From positions 1 to 7,647 of the forward strand of contig JAEYTA010000151.1 of the NCBI GenBank assembly GCA_023434265.1: DNA of 7,647 bases, given 5' to 3'. The stretch is from Pseudomonadota bacterium. Lineage in GTDB: Bacteria; Pseudomonadota; Alphaproteobacteria; Caulobacterales; Caulobacteraceae. The notes beneath the pieces were generated by a model. It saw nothing but the letters and a program-made list of their open reading frames with translations. It made no database searches and was not told the DNA's origin. The translations under genes were made by a program, and so were the position numbers. Numbering within the stretch: position 1 is the first letter of the stretch; the number at the start of each line of letters is the position of its first letter. Positions 1-6,866 of this stretch are shown here, one piece after another.

Positions 1-2459
1 GGCTGGCGCTGGCCTGGGACGCGCGCGGGCCGTTCGGGGTGGGTCCGCTGGAGATCGACGGCGCCATGACCGGCCAGGGCGCCCTGACTGGCACCCTCGC
101 CCGGCCGCGCGCCGACCTCCGGGCGCGCTTCGCCACTGTTTCCGCTGGCCCCCTCGATCTGAGCAATGCGGATGTGATCCTCAGCTTCCGCCGCGGCGAC
201 AACGCCTCCGACGGCCGCATCGCCGTCACCGCCGGCTCGAACTACGGCCCCGCGCGGGCCAGCGGCGACTTCTTCCTCGGCGGCGACCGCATCCGCCTGT
301 CCGACGTCGACCTCGACGCCGGCGGGATCACGGCGCGGGGGGCCATCGCCCTGTCCAACCGCGTGCCGTCCAGCGCGGACCTCGAATTCACCGCCCGGCC
401 GGGCGCCTTCCTCGCCTCCGGCACGGCCGAAGGGCGCATCCGCCTGACCGAGGGCGCCGGCTCCGAGACCGCCATCCTCGCCGTCACCGGCCGCGACGTG
501 CGCCTGTCGGGGTCCGGCTACGTCATCCGCACCCTCGACCTGAACGGCCGCGGCACGCTCGAGCGCCTGCCCTTCACCCTGGTCGCCGACGTGGGCGGCG
601 CCACCCCCGTCTCCTTCGACGGAACCGGCGTCTATTCGCGCGACGGTGGCTCCCAGTCGGTGGTCCTCGAAGGCTCGGGCCGGGTTCGCGAGATCGCCTT
701 CAGCACGCGCAATCCGGCGGTCATCGCCCTCGCCGGGGACGGACGCGTGGCGCGCGTCGACCTGACCGTCGGCGGCGGCGTCCTGCTCGGCGAACTGCGT
801 CAGGATTCCCGCGCCGCCATCGTCGAGGCCAACCTGACCAGCGTCGAGCTGGGTTCGCTGATGCCGGACATGCGCGGCCGCGTCACCGGCCGCCTGTCGC
901 TACGCGGCGCCGGCGACGACCTCAGCGGCTCGGCCAACCTCGATTTCGCCGGCATCCGCAGCATCGACGCGCCGGGCGACCTCGCCGTCGACGGGACCCT
1001 CAACGCCCTGCTCGTCGGCGACAGCCTGCGCATCCAGGCCCGGGCCGAGGACGAGGGCGCCGTGCAGGCGGTCGCCGACGTCACCCTGCCGGTCGAGGCT
1101 TCCGCCGCCCCGCTGCGCCTGGCCATCGTGCGCACCGGCGACATGTCGGGCGAAGTTTCCGTCCAGGGGCAGATCCAGCCGATCTGGGACCTGCTGCTCG
1201 GCGGCGAGCGTTCGCTGGCCGGTCAGGTCGACGGCCGGGCGACCCTCGCCGGCTCTCTCGCCGCGCCGCGTCTGAACGGCCGTCTCAACCTCCAGCAGGG
1301 GACCTTCCGCGACAGCGTCACCGGCGTCCGGCTGGAGAACATCGTCTTCGCCAGCCGCTTCGACGACACGACCGGCCTGATCGAGACCTTCAGCGCCGAC
1401 GACGGCTCCGGCGGCACGGTCACCGGCAGCGGCCGCCTCGGACTGCGCCAGGGCTCGCGTTCGAACTTCGAACTGACGCTCAGCCGCTTCCGGATCATCG
1501 ACAACGACATCGCCGAGGCCCGCGCCTCGGGCCCGCTCACCGTGGTGCGGGCCGCCGACGGCAACATCACCCTCAGCGGCCGCATGGACATCGACGAGGC
1601 TCGCATCGAGGCCAATCCGCCCGGCTCGACCGGCATCGTCAGCATGGACGTGGTCGAGATCAACAAGCCCGGCGGCGACGTCCCCGAGACCGAGCAGAAC
1701 CGTCCACGCGGGCCCCAGATCGGCCTCGACCTCACCCTGCGCTCGCCCGGCGGCGACGTGCTGGTCGTCGGTCGCGGTCTCAACGTCGAGATGAACGTCA
1801 ACGCCCGCGTGCAGGGCACCATCAGCCGCCCGGTCCTGACCGGCACGGCGCGGGTGGTGCGCGGCGACTACGACTTCGCCGGCAAGCGCTTCGTCTTCGA
1901 CGAGCGCGGCTCCGTCACCCTGTCGACCCGCCCGGACCAGATCCGCCTCGACCTCAGCGCCACGCGCGACGATCCGGCCCTGACCGCCACCATCCGGGTC
2001 ACCGGCACGGCGGCCCGCCCCGAGATCGCCCTCACCTCCACTCCCGCCCTGCCCCAGGACGAAATCCTGTCCCAGGTGCTGTTCGGCCGCTCGGCCTCGC
2101 AGCTGTCGGCCTTCGAGGCGGCCCAGCTCGCCGCCGGCGTGGCGGCGCTGGCCGGCGGCGGCGGCTTCGACGTCATCGGGAACCTGCGCGAGCTGGCCGG
2201 GCTGGACCGCCTGTCCTTCGGCGGCGAGGCCTCCAGCCTGACCGTCGCCGGCGGCCGCTACATCACCGACGACGTCTATCTGGAGGTGATCGGCGGCGGC
2301 GAGGGCGGCGCGGCGGTGCGGGTCGAATGGCAGGTGCGCCGCAACCTGGCCGTCAGCTCGACGGTCGGCGGCCAGGGCGAGGCCAGCCTGTCGATCCGCT
2401 GGCGCCGCCAGTCGCGCCAGCCCGGAACCGGCCGGGCGGACCGCCGCCCCAATCGCTGA
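1..2459 (+). CDS. tamB: TamB / DUF490 family translocation and assembly module protein, C-terminal part (5' partial)
   Basis: The frame is open from the left edge (first full codon at base 3) to the TGA at 2457-2459. A GTG at base 39 is only an internal codon, so about 819 C-terminal residues are visible and the N-terminal membrane anchor is missing. TamB spans the periplasm as a long beta-rich groove and, with the outer-membrane BamA-like protein TamA, helps insert outer-membrane proteins and is implicated in lipid transport. The visible protein is low-complexity beta-strand repeat rich in G, A, D, R and V, with many 'LxGxxxL' and 'GTxxxP' turns. The conserved DUF490 end lies at about 1700-2400: a 'GRGLNVEMNVNARVQGT' segment, 'GKRFVFDERG' near 1879, and the family hallmark 'LPQDEILSQVLFGRS' at about 2049-2093. 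The last strands are followed by an unusual basic, proline-containing tail of about 15 residues after 'IRWRR'. TamA would be expected just upstream, outside the window. The family call is firm; the exact role in this organism is inferred. Confidence 0.93.
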   Translation, partial: LALAWDARGPFGVGPLEIDGAMTGQGALTGTLARPRADLRARFATVSAGPLDLSNADVILSFRRGDNASDGRIAVTAGSNYGPARASGDFFLGGDRIRLSDVDLDAGGITARGAIALSNRVPSSADLEFTARPGAFLASGTAEGRIRLTEGAGSETAILAVTGRDVRLSGSGYVIRTLDLNGRGTLERLPFTLVADVGGATPVSFDGTGVYSRDGGSQSVVLEGSGRVREIAFSTRNPAVIALAGDGRVARVDLTVGGGVLLGELRQDSRAAIVEANLTSVELGSLMPDMRGRVTGRLSLRGAGDDLSGSANLDFAGIRSIDAPGDLAVDGTLNALLVGDSLRIQARAEDEGAVQAVADVTLPVEASAAPLRLAIVRTGDMSGEVSVQGQIQPIWDLLLGGERSLAGQVDGRATLAGSLAAPRLNGRLNLQQGTFRDSVTGVRLENIVFASRFDDTTGLIETFSADDGSGGTVTGSGRLGLRQGSRSNFELTLSRFRIIDNDIAEARASGPLTVVRAADGNITLSGRMDIDEARIEANPPGSTGIVSMDVVEINKPGGDVPETEQNRPRGPQIGLDLTLRSPGGDVLVVGRGLNVEMNVNARVQGTISRPVLTGTARVVRGDYDFAGKRFVFDERGSVTLSTRPDQIRLDLSATRDDPALTATIRVTGTAARPEIALTSTPALPQDEILSQVLFGRSASQLSAFEAAQLAAGVAALAGGGGFDVIGNLRELAGLDRLSFGGEASSLTVAGGRYITDDVYLEVIGGGEGGAAVRVEWQVRRNLAVSSTVGGQGEASLSIRWRRQSRQPGTGRADRRPNR

Positions 2460-2468
2460 ATACGAAAC

Positions 2469-2497
2469 GGCCGCGCCGGAGACGATCCGACGCGGCC
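2469..2497 (-). terminator. Hairpin in the convergent intergenic region, probable terminator of the minus-strand membrane gene
   Basis: Arms GGCCGCG (2469-2475) and CGCGGCC (2491-2497) are perfect complements. They continue inward past one mismatch to CGGA/TCCG around a 5-nt GACGA loop. On the plus strand the mismatch is C-A. On the minus strand the same position is a G-U wobble, so the stem is 12 uninterrupted pairs, and it is followed in that direction by GTTTCGTATT, a short broken U-run. It starts 37 nt after the minus-strand stop and only 9 nt after the tamB stop, so it could serve both genes, but strand asymmetry favours the minus one. The U-tract is weak. Confidence 0.55.
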
Positions 2498-2534
2498 CGC
2501 GATGTCCGGACAGGCGGCCGCGGCCGCCCCGTCC

Positions 2535-3062
2535 TCAGTACTCCTGGGCGGCCTGCATGCGCAGCCGGTCCAGCGCCGAGGCGCCGCGGATGCCGGCGAT
2601 ATGCAGCACGAGCTCCACCGCCATGACCGCGAAACCGGCGGCCACCTGCCACATCGGCGTCTGCGCCGCGGCCGGGAGGTCGGGGTTGTTGGCCATCATC
2701 AGGCCCCAGATGCCGGACACCAGCCCGAACGCCACCAGGATCACGAAGATGATCGGGATCACGATATTGGGCTTGAACCACTGCACCAGGCCGAGGATCA
2801 GCTGGATGACCACCATCCCGACCGCCATCCACATGGCCGCCTGGGCCATCATCCCGGCCATGCCGGCCGTCTCGGGCGTCGAGGCCGCCGTCACCGCCGC
2901 CTCCATCATCTCCCGTCCGGCGGTCATCATGTAGACCACCCCGACGATCCCCCAGATCACGCCCAGAAAGATCGCGATAGCGCTGGCCCGCGCGGCGGCC
3001 AGCGCGTCGGCCTCGGCGTTCAGCGGCGACGTCGGATTCATCGCCTTGGCCCAGTCGGTCAT
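2535..3062 (-). CDS. Four-helix integral membrane protein of unknown function (175 aa)
   Basis: I do not recognise a named family. The protein starts at ATG (3062-3060), supported by a strong AGGGAGG Shine-Dalgarno 8 nt upstream, and ends at TGA (2537-2535). Four hydrophobic segments are visible, at about residues 27-47, 72-94, 99-122 and 137-157. They are preceded by a polar N-terminal stretch of about 25 residues and followed by a short charged C-terminus. No signal peptide or cleavage site is apparent; this looks like a polytopic inner-membrane protein. Methionine is unusually frequent in helices 1 and 2 and the loop between them (MM pairs at 45-46, 52-53 and 71-72). No conserved catalytic or metal-binding motif stands out, and a lone His sits in helix 4. 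It is a single-gene unit, convergent with tamB and divergent from the arginine-catabolism operon, so context gives no function. That the gene is real is supported by its RBS, promoter-like sequence, terminator-like hairpin and clean hydrophobic pattern. Confidence 0.85.
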   Translation of the reverse strand: MTDWAKAMNPTSPLNAEADALAAARASAIAIFLGVIWGIVGVVYMMTAGREMMEAAVTAASTPETAGMAGMMAQAAMWMAVGMVVIQLILGLVQWFKPNIVIPIIFVILVAFGLVSGIWGLMMANNPDLPAAAQTPMWQVAAGFAVMAVELVLHIAGIRGASALDRLRMQAAQEY

Positions 3063-3070
3063 TCGGTTTG

Positions 3071-3077
3071 CCTCCCT
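3071..3077 (-). promoter_or_regulatory. Strong ribosome binding site of the membrane-protein gene
   Basis: Read on the minus strand this is AGGGAGG within GAGGGAGG, 8 nt upstream of the ATG at 3062. It is the clearest Shine-Dalgarno in the window and fixes this start. Confidence 0.8.
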
Positions 3078-3090
3078 CTTTGAGACCCGC

Positions 3091-3119
3091 AGCCTAGCGG
3101 CGCCCGGGCCGAGTCGAAA
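3091..3119 (-). promoter_or_regulatory. Candidate promoter of the minus-strand membrane gene
   Basis: On the minus strand, GCTAGGCT (3098-3091) resembles the alphaproteobacterial/Caulobacter housekeeping -10 style (GCTANNNT). TTTCGA (3119-3114) lies 17 bp upstream as a weak -35, with only TT and the final A matching TTGACA. Initiation near 3084 would give a leader of about 21 nt that contains the strong RBS at 3071-3077. The -10 is convincing by eye; the -35 is not. Confidence 0.45.
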
Positions 3120-3130
3120 GCCGCTTCGCC

Positions 3131-3159
3131 TTCACCTTTGCCGCCGGCCCCGCTAGGGT
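3131..3159 (+). promoter_or_regulatory. Candidate promoter of the M20 hydrolase-astADB operon, possibly giving a leaderless mRNA
   Basis: GCTAGGGT (3152-3159) contains a TAGGGT -10 hexamer, with TTCACC (3131-3136) exactly 17 bp upstream as a 4-of-6 -35. The -10 ends 8 nt before the ATG at 3168, so transcription would start at or within a few bases of the start codon. The same AGGG could instead be read as a Shine-Dalgarno with 9-nt spacing; both readings cannot hold for the same transcript. No recognisable ArgR or NtrC-type site was seen in the 105-bp intergenic region. Confidence 0.45.
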
Positions 3160-3167
3160 CCGCGCGC

Positions 3168-4418
3168 ATGCGGATTCTGCCCACCGACCAGACCGTGCTC
3201 GACCACGTCGAAGCGCGCGGACCGGCCATCGTCGCGCGCGCCGTGGAGTGGGCGAACGTCAACTCCGGCAGCCGCAACGCCGCCGGGCTCGAGACCGTCC
3301 TGAAGCTGCTCGAGGCCGAGGCCCGCCGTCTCCCCGGCCAGGTCGTGCGGGCGCCGACCGCCGGCTCGACCGCCGTCGCCGACGACGGCTCGGTCCGCGC
3401 CGAGGCCCACGCCGACGCCCTGAAGATCACCGCCCGCCCTGAGGCCCCCATCCAGGTCGTGCTGACCGGCCACTACGACACCGTCTTCCCCGCCGACAGC
3501 GCCTTCCAGATCGTGACCACCCGCCCCGACGGCGCTCTCAACGGCCCCGGTATCGCCGACATGAAGGGCGGCATCTCCGTCCTGCTCGCCGCCCTCGAGG
3601 CCTTCGAACTGCACCCCGACCGCGACCGCGTCGGCTGGACGGTCCTGCTCAGCCCCGACGAGGAGATCGGCTCCCCCGCCTCCGCCCCCCTGCTGGCCGA
3701 GCTGGGCGCGCGCGGCCACCTCGGCCTGACCTACGAGCCCGCCCTGCCCGACGGCACGCTCGCCGGGGCCCGCAAGGGCAGCGGCAACTATCATCTGGTG
3801 GTCACCGGCAAGGCCGCCCACGCCGGCCGGGCCTTCCACGAGGGCGCCAACGCCGTCGCCGGCGCCGCGATTATTGCGGCCCGCTTGCATGAGCTGAACG
3901 GCCGCCGCGACGGCGTCACCGTCAATGTCGCGAAGATCGCCGGCGGCGGGCCGCTGAACGTCGTCGCCGACAACGCCGTGGTCCGCTTCAACGTCCGCGT
4001 CCCCGACGCCGCTTCGGCCGCGTGGATCGAGGCCGAGGTGCGGGCGCTCGCCGGCGAGCCGCCCCTGCCCGGCCTGACCCTGGCCCTGCACGGCGGCATG
4101 ACCCGGCCGCCCAAGCCGATGGACTCCGCCCAGACCGCCCTGTTCGAGGCCGTCCGCGACGCCGGCGCCCTGCTCGGCCAGTTGATCGCCTGGAAGCCCT
4201 CCGGCGGGGTCTGCGAGGGCAACAACCTGCACGCCGCCGGCCTGCCCAACATCGACACCCTCGGCGTTGTCGGCGGCGACATCCACTCCGACCAGGAGTT
4301 CGCCTGGCCGGCCAGCTTCACCGAACGGGCGCAGTTGTCCGCCCTGATCCTGTGCAAGGTCGCGTCGGGCGAGATCGACGCACTGAAACTGAAACAGCTC
4401 CGTCTGGAGACCGCGTAA
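3168..4418 (+). CDS. M20 family metallohydrolase, carboxypeptidase G2-like; candidate N-succinylglutamate desuccinylase
   Basis: This 416-residue cytoplasmic enzyme shows the two-zinc M20 site. H102 and D104 sit in GHYDTVFP, bridging D131 in GIADMKGG, catalytic E165 and ligand E166 in PDEEIGS, E190 in TYEPA, and H373 in GGDIHSDQE. H218 in GKAAHAGR belongs to the inserted dimerisation domain. Glu rather than Asp as the fourth ligand and the length fit the carboxypeptidase G2 branch, which hydrolyses N-acyl amino acids, notably N-acyl-glutamates. I see no signal peptide. ATG 3168 is chosen because a TTG start at 3138 would place its first codons inside the promoter-like -35/-10 region and adds ten unconserved residues. 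The gene leads the operon, with astA starting 4 nt after its TAA. Given that neighbour set, removal of succinate from N-succinylglutamate (the AstE step) is an attractive but unproven role. Alternatives are a general N-acyl amino acid hydrolase or a peptidase. Confidence 0.9.
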   Translation: MRILPTDQTVLDHVEARGPAIVARAVEWANVNSGSRNAAGLETVLKLLEAEARRLPGQVVRAPTAGSTAVADDGSVRAEAHADALKITARPEAPIQVVLTGHYDTVFPADSAFQIVTTRPDGALNGPGIADMKGGISVLLAALEAFELHPDRDRVGWTVLLSPDEEIGSPASAPLLAELGARGHLGLTYEPALPDGTLAGARKGSGNYHLVVTGKAAHAGRAFHEGANAVAGAAIIAARLHELNGRRDGVTVNVAKIAGGGPLNVVADNAVVRFNVRVPDAASAAWIEAEVRALAGEPPLPGLTLALHGGMTRPPKPMDSAQTALFEAVRDAGALLGQLIAWKPSGGVCEGNNLHAAGLPNIDTLGVVGGDIHSDQEFAWPASFTERAQLSALILCKVASGEIDALKLKQLRLETA

Positions 4419-4422
4419 CCGC

Positions 4423-5430
4423 ATGCTCGTCGTCCGACCCGCCGGCCCCGCCGACCTCGACCACCTGCTGGAGCTGGCCATCCTGTCCGGTCCCGGCTTC
4501 ACCAGCCTGCCCGAGGACCCGGACCAGCTGGCCGAGCGCCTCGACCTCAGCCGCGACAGCTTCGCCGGGACGATCGAGCCGCAGGAGCGCTGGTACACCC
4601 TGATGCTCGAGGAGTCGGACACCGGCGATGTCGACGGCATCGGCTCCGTAAAGGCCGCGGTCGGTCTGAAGCGCCCCTTCTTCTCCTTCCGGGTGGTCAA
4701 CCACACCCAGTCCTCGCCCAGCCTCGGCGTCCGGCTCGAGCAGAAGACCCTGGTTCTGGTCAACGAATGCACCGGCTGGTCCGAGGTTGGCTCCCTGTTC
4801 CTCAAGGCCGACCGGCGCAAGGGCGGCGCCGGCCGCCTTCTGTCCCAGTCGCGCTACATGCTCATCGGGGCCGAGCCCGAGCTGTTCGCCGACACCGTCC
4901 TGGCCGAGCTGCGGGGGGTCTTCACCCCAGATGGCGCCTGCCCCTTCTGGGACCACGTGGCGCACAAATTCTTCCCCATGGAGTTCGAGGAGGCCGACCG
5001 GATGACCGGCTCGACCGACAAGCAGTTCATCCTCGACCTCGCCCCGCGGCACCCGATCTATGTCGAACTGCTGCCCGAGCCCGCCCGCGCCGTCATCGGC
5101 AAGGTTCACCCGCAGGGCGTGCCCGCCATGGCCCTGCTGGAGTCCGAGGGTTTCCGCCCCAACGGCCTGGTCGACATCTTCGACGCCGGTCCGACCGTCT
5201 GCTGCGACCGCGACAACATCCGCACCGTCCGCGACGCCCGCCGCCTGACCGTGACCCTCGCCGACGAGGTGGAGGCCGAGCTGCCCGCCCTGATCTCGAC
5301 CGACCACGTCCACGACTTCCGCGCCGTGCGCCAGCGCGCGGCCGTCGAGGGCGACGGCGTCGTCCTGACCTCCGAAACCGCCGACGCCCTCAAGGTCAAG
5401 GCGGGCGATATCGTGCGCGTGAAGACCTGA
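4423..5430 (+). CDS. astA: Arginine N-succinyltransferase (AstA)
   Basis: AstA transfers succinyl from succinyl-CoA to the alpha-amino group of arginine, the committed first step of the AST pathway, in the cytoplasm. The 335-residue product aligns by eye over its full length with AstA. The N-terminus has the acyltransferase opening 'VVRPAGPADLDHLLELA' and then 'GFTSLP'. CoA-binding residues include L125 in GSLFL and the pyrophosphate loop R132-K-G-G-A-G137. The conserved 'PFWDHVAHKFFPMEF' and 'RHPIYVELLP' blocks follow. H229 in GKVHPQG falls at the position I recall as the family's proton donor, then comes 'GLVDIFDAGPT'. The end 'DGVVLTSETADALKVKAGD' is also typical. The start is ATG 4423, only 4 nt after the hydrolase stop. 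Its SD is poor (GGAG at 4406-4409, about 13 nt away), suggesting translational coupling. Pseudomonas uses two AstA-type subunits (AruF/AruG); only one is seen here. Confidence 0.96.
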   Translation: MLVVRPAGPADLDHLLELAILSGPGFTSLPEDPDQLAERLDLSRDSFAGTIEPQERWYTLMLEESDTGDVDGIGSVKAAVGLKRPFFSFRVVNHTQSSPSLGVRLEQKTLVLVNECTGWSEVGSLFLKADRRKGGAGRLLSQSRYMLIGAEPELFADTVLAELRGVFTPDGACPFWDHVAHKFFPMEFEEADRMTGSTDKQFILDLAPRHPIYVELLPEPARAVIGKVHPQGVPAMALLESEGFRPNGLVDIFDAGPTVCCDRDNIRTVRDARRLTVTLADEVEAELPALISTDHVHDFRAVRQRAAVEGDGVVLTSETADALKVKAGDIVRVKT

Positions 5431-5441
5431 GCGCCCATCTG

Positions 5442-6866
5442 ATGACCATGACCCAGTTCCACTCCACCGACCCCGCCACCGGCGAAACCAACTGGCAGGG
5501 CGAGGCCGCCTCCCCCGCCCAGGTCCAGGCCGCCGTCGACCGCGCCCGCGCCGCCTTCCTCGACTGGGCCGACCGCCCGCGCCAGGACCGCATCGACGCC
5601 GTCAAGCGCTACCAGGCCGTGCTCAAGGACCGCGCCCCTCGGTTCGCCGAGGCCATCGCCCGCGAAACCGGCAAGCCGCTGTGGGAGACGAAGACCGAGA
5701 TCGCGGCGATGCAGGGCAAGGTCGACATCTCCATCCGCGCCTATGACGAGCGCACCGGCGAACGCAGCGCCGACACCGCCTTCGGTCGCGCCATCCTGCG
5801 CCACCGTCCGCACGGCGTCGCCGCCGTGCTCGGCCCGTTCAACTTCCCCGGTCACCTGCCCAACGGCCACATCGTGCCCGCCCTGCTGGCCGGCGACACG
5901 GTGGTGTTCAAGCCGTCGGAGGAGACCCCGCTGGTCGGCCAGCTGATGGCCGAGGCCTTCGCCGCCGCCGACCTGCCCGAGGGCGTCGTCAACGTCGTCC
6001 AGGGCGGCCGCGAGACCGGCGCGGCCCTGCTCGACGCCGGCATCGACGCCCTGATGTTCACCGGCTCCGGCGCCGCCGGCGCGCACTTCCGCCGCAAGTT
6101 CGCCGACGACCCGCACGTCATCCTCGCGCTCGAGCTGGGCGGCAACAACCCGCTGGTGGTCTGGGATGCCGCCGACGCCGAGGCCGTGGCCGGCATCGTC
6201 GTCCAGTCCGCCTTCATCACCACCGGCCAGCGCTGCTCCTGCGCGCGCCGCCTGATCGTGCCCGAAGGCCCGCAGGGCGACGCCGTCGTCGAGGCCGTGG
6301 CCGCCCTCTCCGACCGCCTCGTCTTCGGCCGCTGGAACGACGAGCCCGAACCCTACGCCGGCCCGCTGATCTCGCAGAAGGCCGCGGAGGCGGCGCTCAG
6401 GTCCCTGCAGGAACGCATCGACGCCGGCGCCCGCGCCATCCGCGCCTCCGGCCCGGTCGGCAACCTGCCCGGCGCCTTCGTCAGGCCGGCGATCATCGAC
6501 GTCACCGGCGTCGACGTGCCCGACGAGGAGATCTTCGCCCCCTTCCTGTCCGTGACCCGCGTCGCCTCTTTCGACGCCGCCATCGCCGACGCCAACGCCA
6601 CCCGCTACGGCCTCTCCGCCGGCCTCGTCTCCGACGACCCCGCGAACTGGGATCGCTTCATCCGCCGCATCCGCGCCGGGGTGGTCAACTTCAACCGCCC
6701 GACCACCGGCGCCGCCGGCGACATGCCCTTCGGCGGCCTGGGCGCCTCTGGCAACCACCGCCCCAGCGCCTACTACGCCGCCGACTACTGCGCCTACCCC
6801 GTGGCCAGTTTCGAGGCCGGCGAGGTGAAGAGCATCGAGAGTGAGATCAAAGGGTTGAGGGCGTGA
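5442..6866 (+). CDS. astD: N-succinylglutamate 5-semialdehyde dehydrogenase (AstD)
   Basis: AstD is an NAD-dependent aldehyde dehydrogenase that oxidises N-succinylglutamate semialdehyde to N-succinylglutamate, the fourth AST step. The 475-residue product carries the standard ALDH landmarks. The oxyanion Asn is N134 in GPFNFPG, and 'VFKPSEETP' contributes to the cofactor site. The FTGSGAAG loop is at 206-213. General base E231 is in ELGGNNP, nucleophile C265 is in GQRCSC, and the C-terminal 'MPFGGLGASGNHRPSAYYAADY' block is shared by AstD proteins. The spacing E231-C265 (34 residues) matches that recalled for the E. coli enzyme, and the flanking astA and astB fix the subfamily. ATG 5442 is preferred; a second in-frame ATG at 5448 would shorten the protein by two residues, and neither has a clear SD. 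It begins 11 nt after the astA stop and its TGA overlaps the astB start. A much longer upstream extension of this frame runs through astA and is a shadow. Confidence 0.96.
   Translation: MTMTQFHSTDPATGETNWQGEAASPAQVQAAVDRARAAFLDWADRPRQDRIDAVKRYQAVLKDRAPRFAEAIARETGKPLWETKTEIAAMQGKVDISIRAYDERTGERSADTAFGRAILRHRPHGVAAVLGPFNFPGHLPNGHIVPALLAGDTVVFKPSEETPLVGQLMAEAFAAADLPEGVVNVVQGGRETGAALLDAGIDALMFTGSGAAGAHFRRKFADDPHVILALELGGNNPLVVWDAADAEAVAGIVVQSAFITTGQRCSCARRLIVPEGPQGDAVVEAVAALSDRLVFGRWNDEPEPYAGPLISQKAAEAALRSLQERIDAGARAIRASGPVGNLPGAFVRPAIIDVTGVDVPDEEIFAPFLSVTRVASFDAAIADANATRYGLSAGLVSDDPANWDRFIRRIRAGVVNFNRPTTGAAGDMPFGGLGASGNHRPSAYYAADYCAYPVASFEAGEVKSIESEIKGLRA

Noticed and set aside
2513..2528. Perfect 16-bp palindrome GGCGGCCGCGGCCGCC in the tamB/membrane-gene gap
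   Set aside because: It could form a 6-bp stem, but such GC-only palindromes arise easily at this base composition, no T-run follows on either strand and no partner copy was seen. It is not listed as a feature.
2502..3083. Plus-strand open frames (193 and 125 codons) opposite the membrane protein
   Set aside because: They are histidine/arginine/proline-rich shadow translations with no RBS; the minus-strand frame has hydrophobic helices, an SD and promoter-like sequence.
3138..3167. TTG start adding ten residues to the M20 hydrolase
   Set aside because: It lies between the candidate -35 and -10 and has no SD; ATG 3168 gives the usual family length.
3860..3895. Small patch of less GC-rich codons (ATT ATT, TTG CAT) in the M20 gene
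   Set aside because: It is only a few codons long and in frame within the dimerisation domain, which is not enough to suggest transfer or recombination.
3153..4820. 555-codon open frame on the minus strand opposite the M20 hydrolase and the start of astA
   Set aside because: It is an antisense shadow: long stop-free frames are expected opposite genes this rich in G/C at third positions, and its translation is a G/V/A/D/L/Q-rich sequence without motifs. The plus strand has well-recognised genes.
4767..5441. N-terminal extension of the astD frame running through astA
   Set aside because: The extension is arginine/proline-rich out-of-frame astA sequence; AstD homology begins right after ATG 5442.
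5106..6758. 550-codon minus-strand open frame opposite astA/astD
   Set aside because: Same artefact; the translation is glycine/alanine/valine/aspartate-rich with no family features, while astD on the plus strand has all catalytic motifs.
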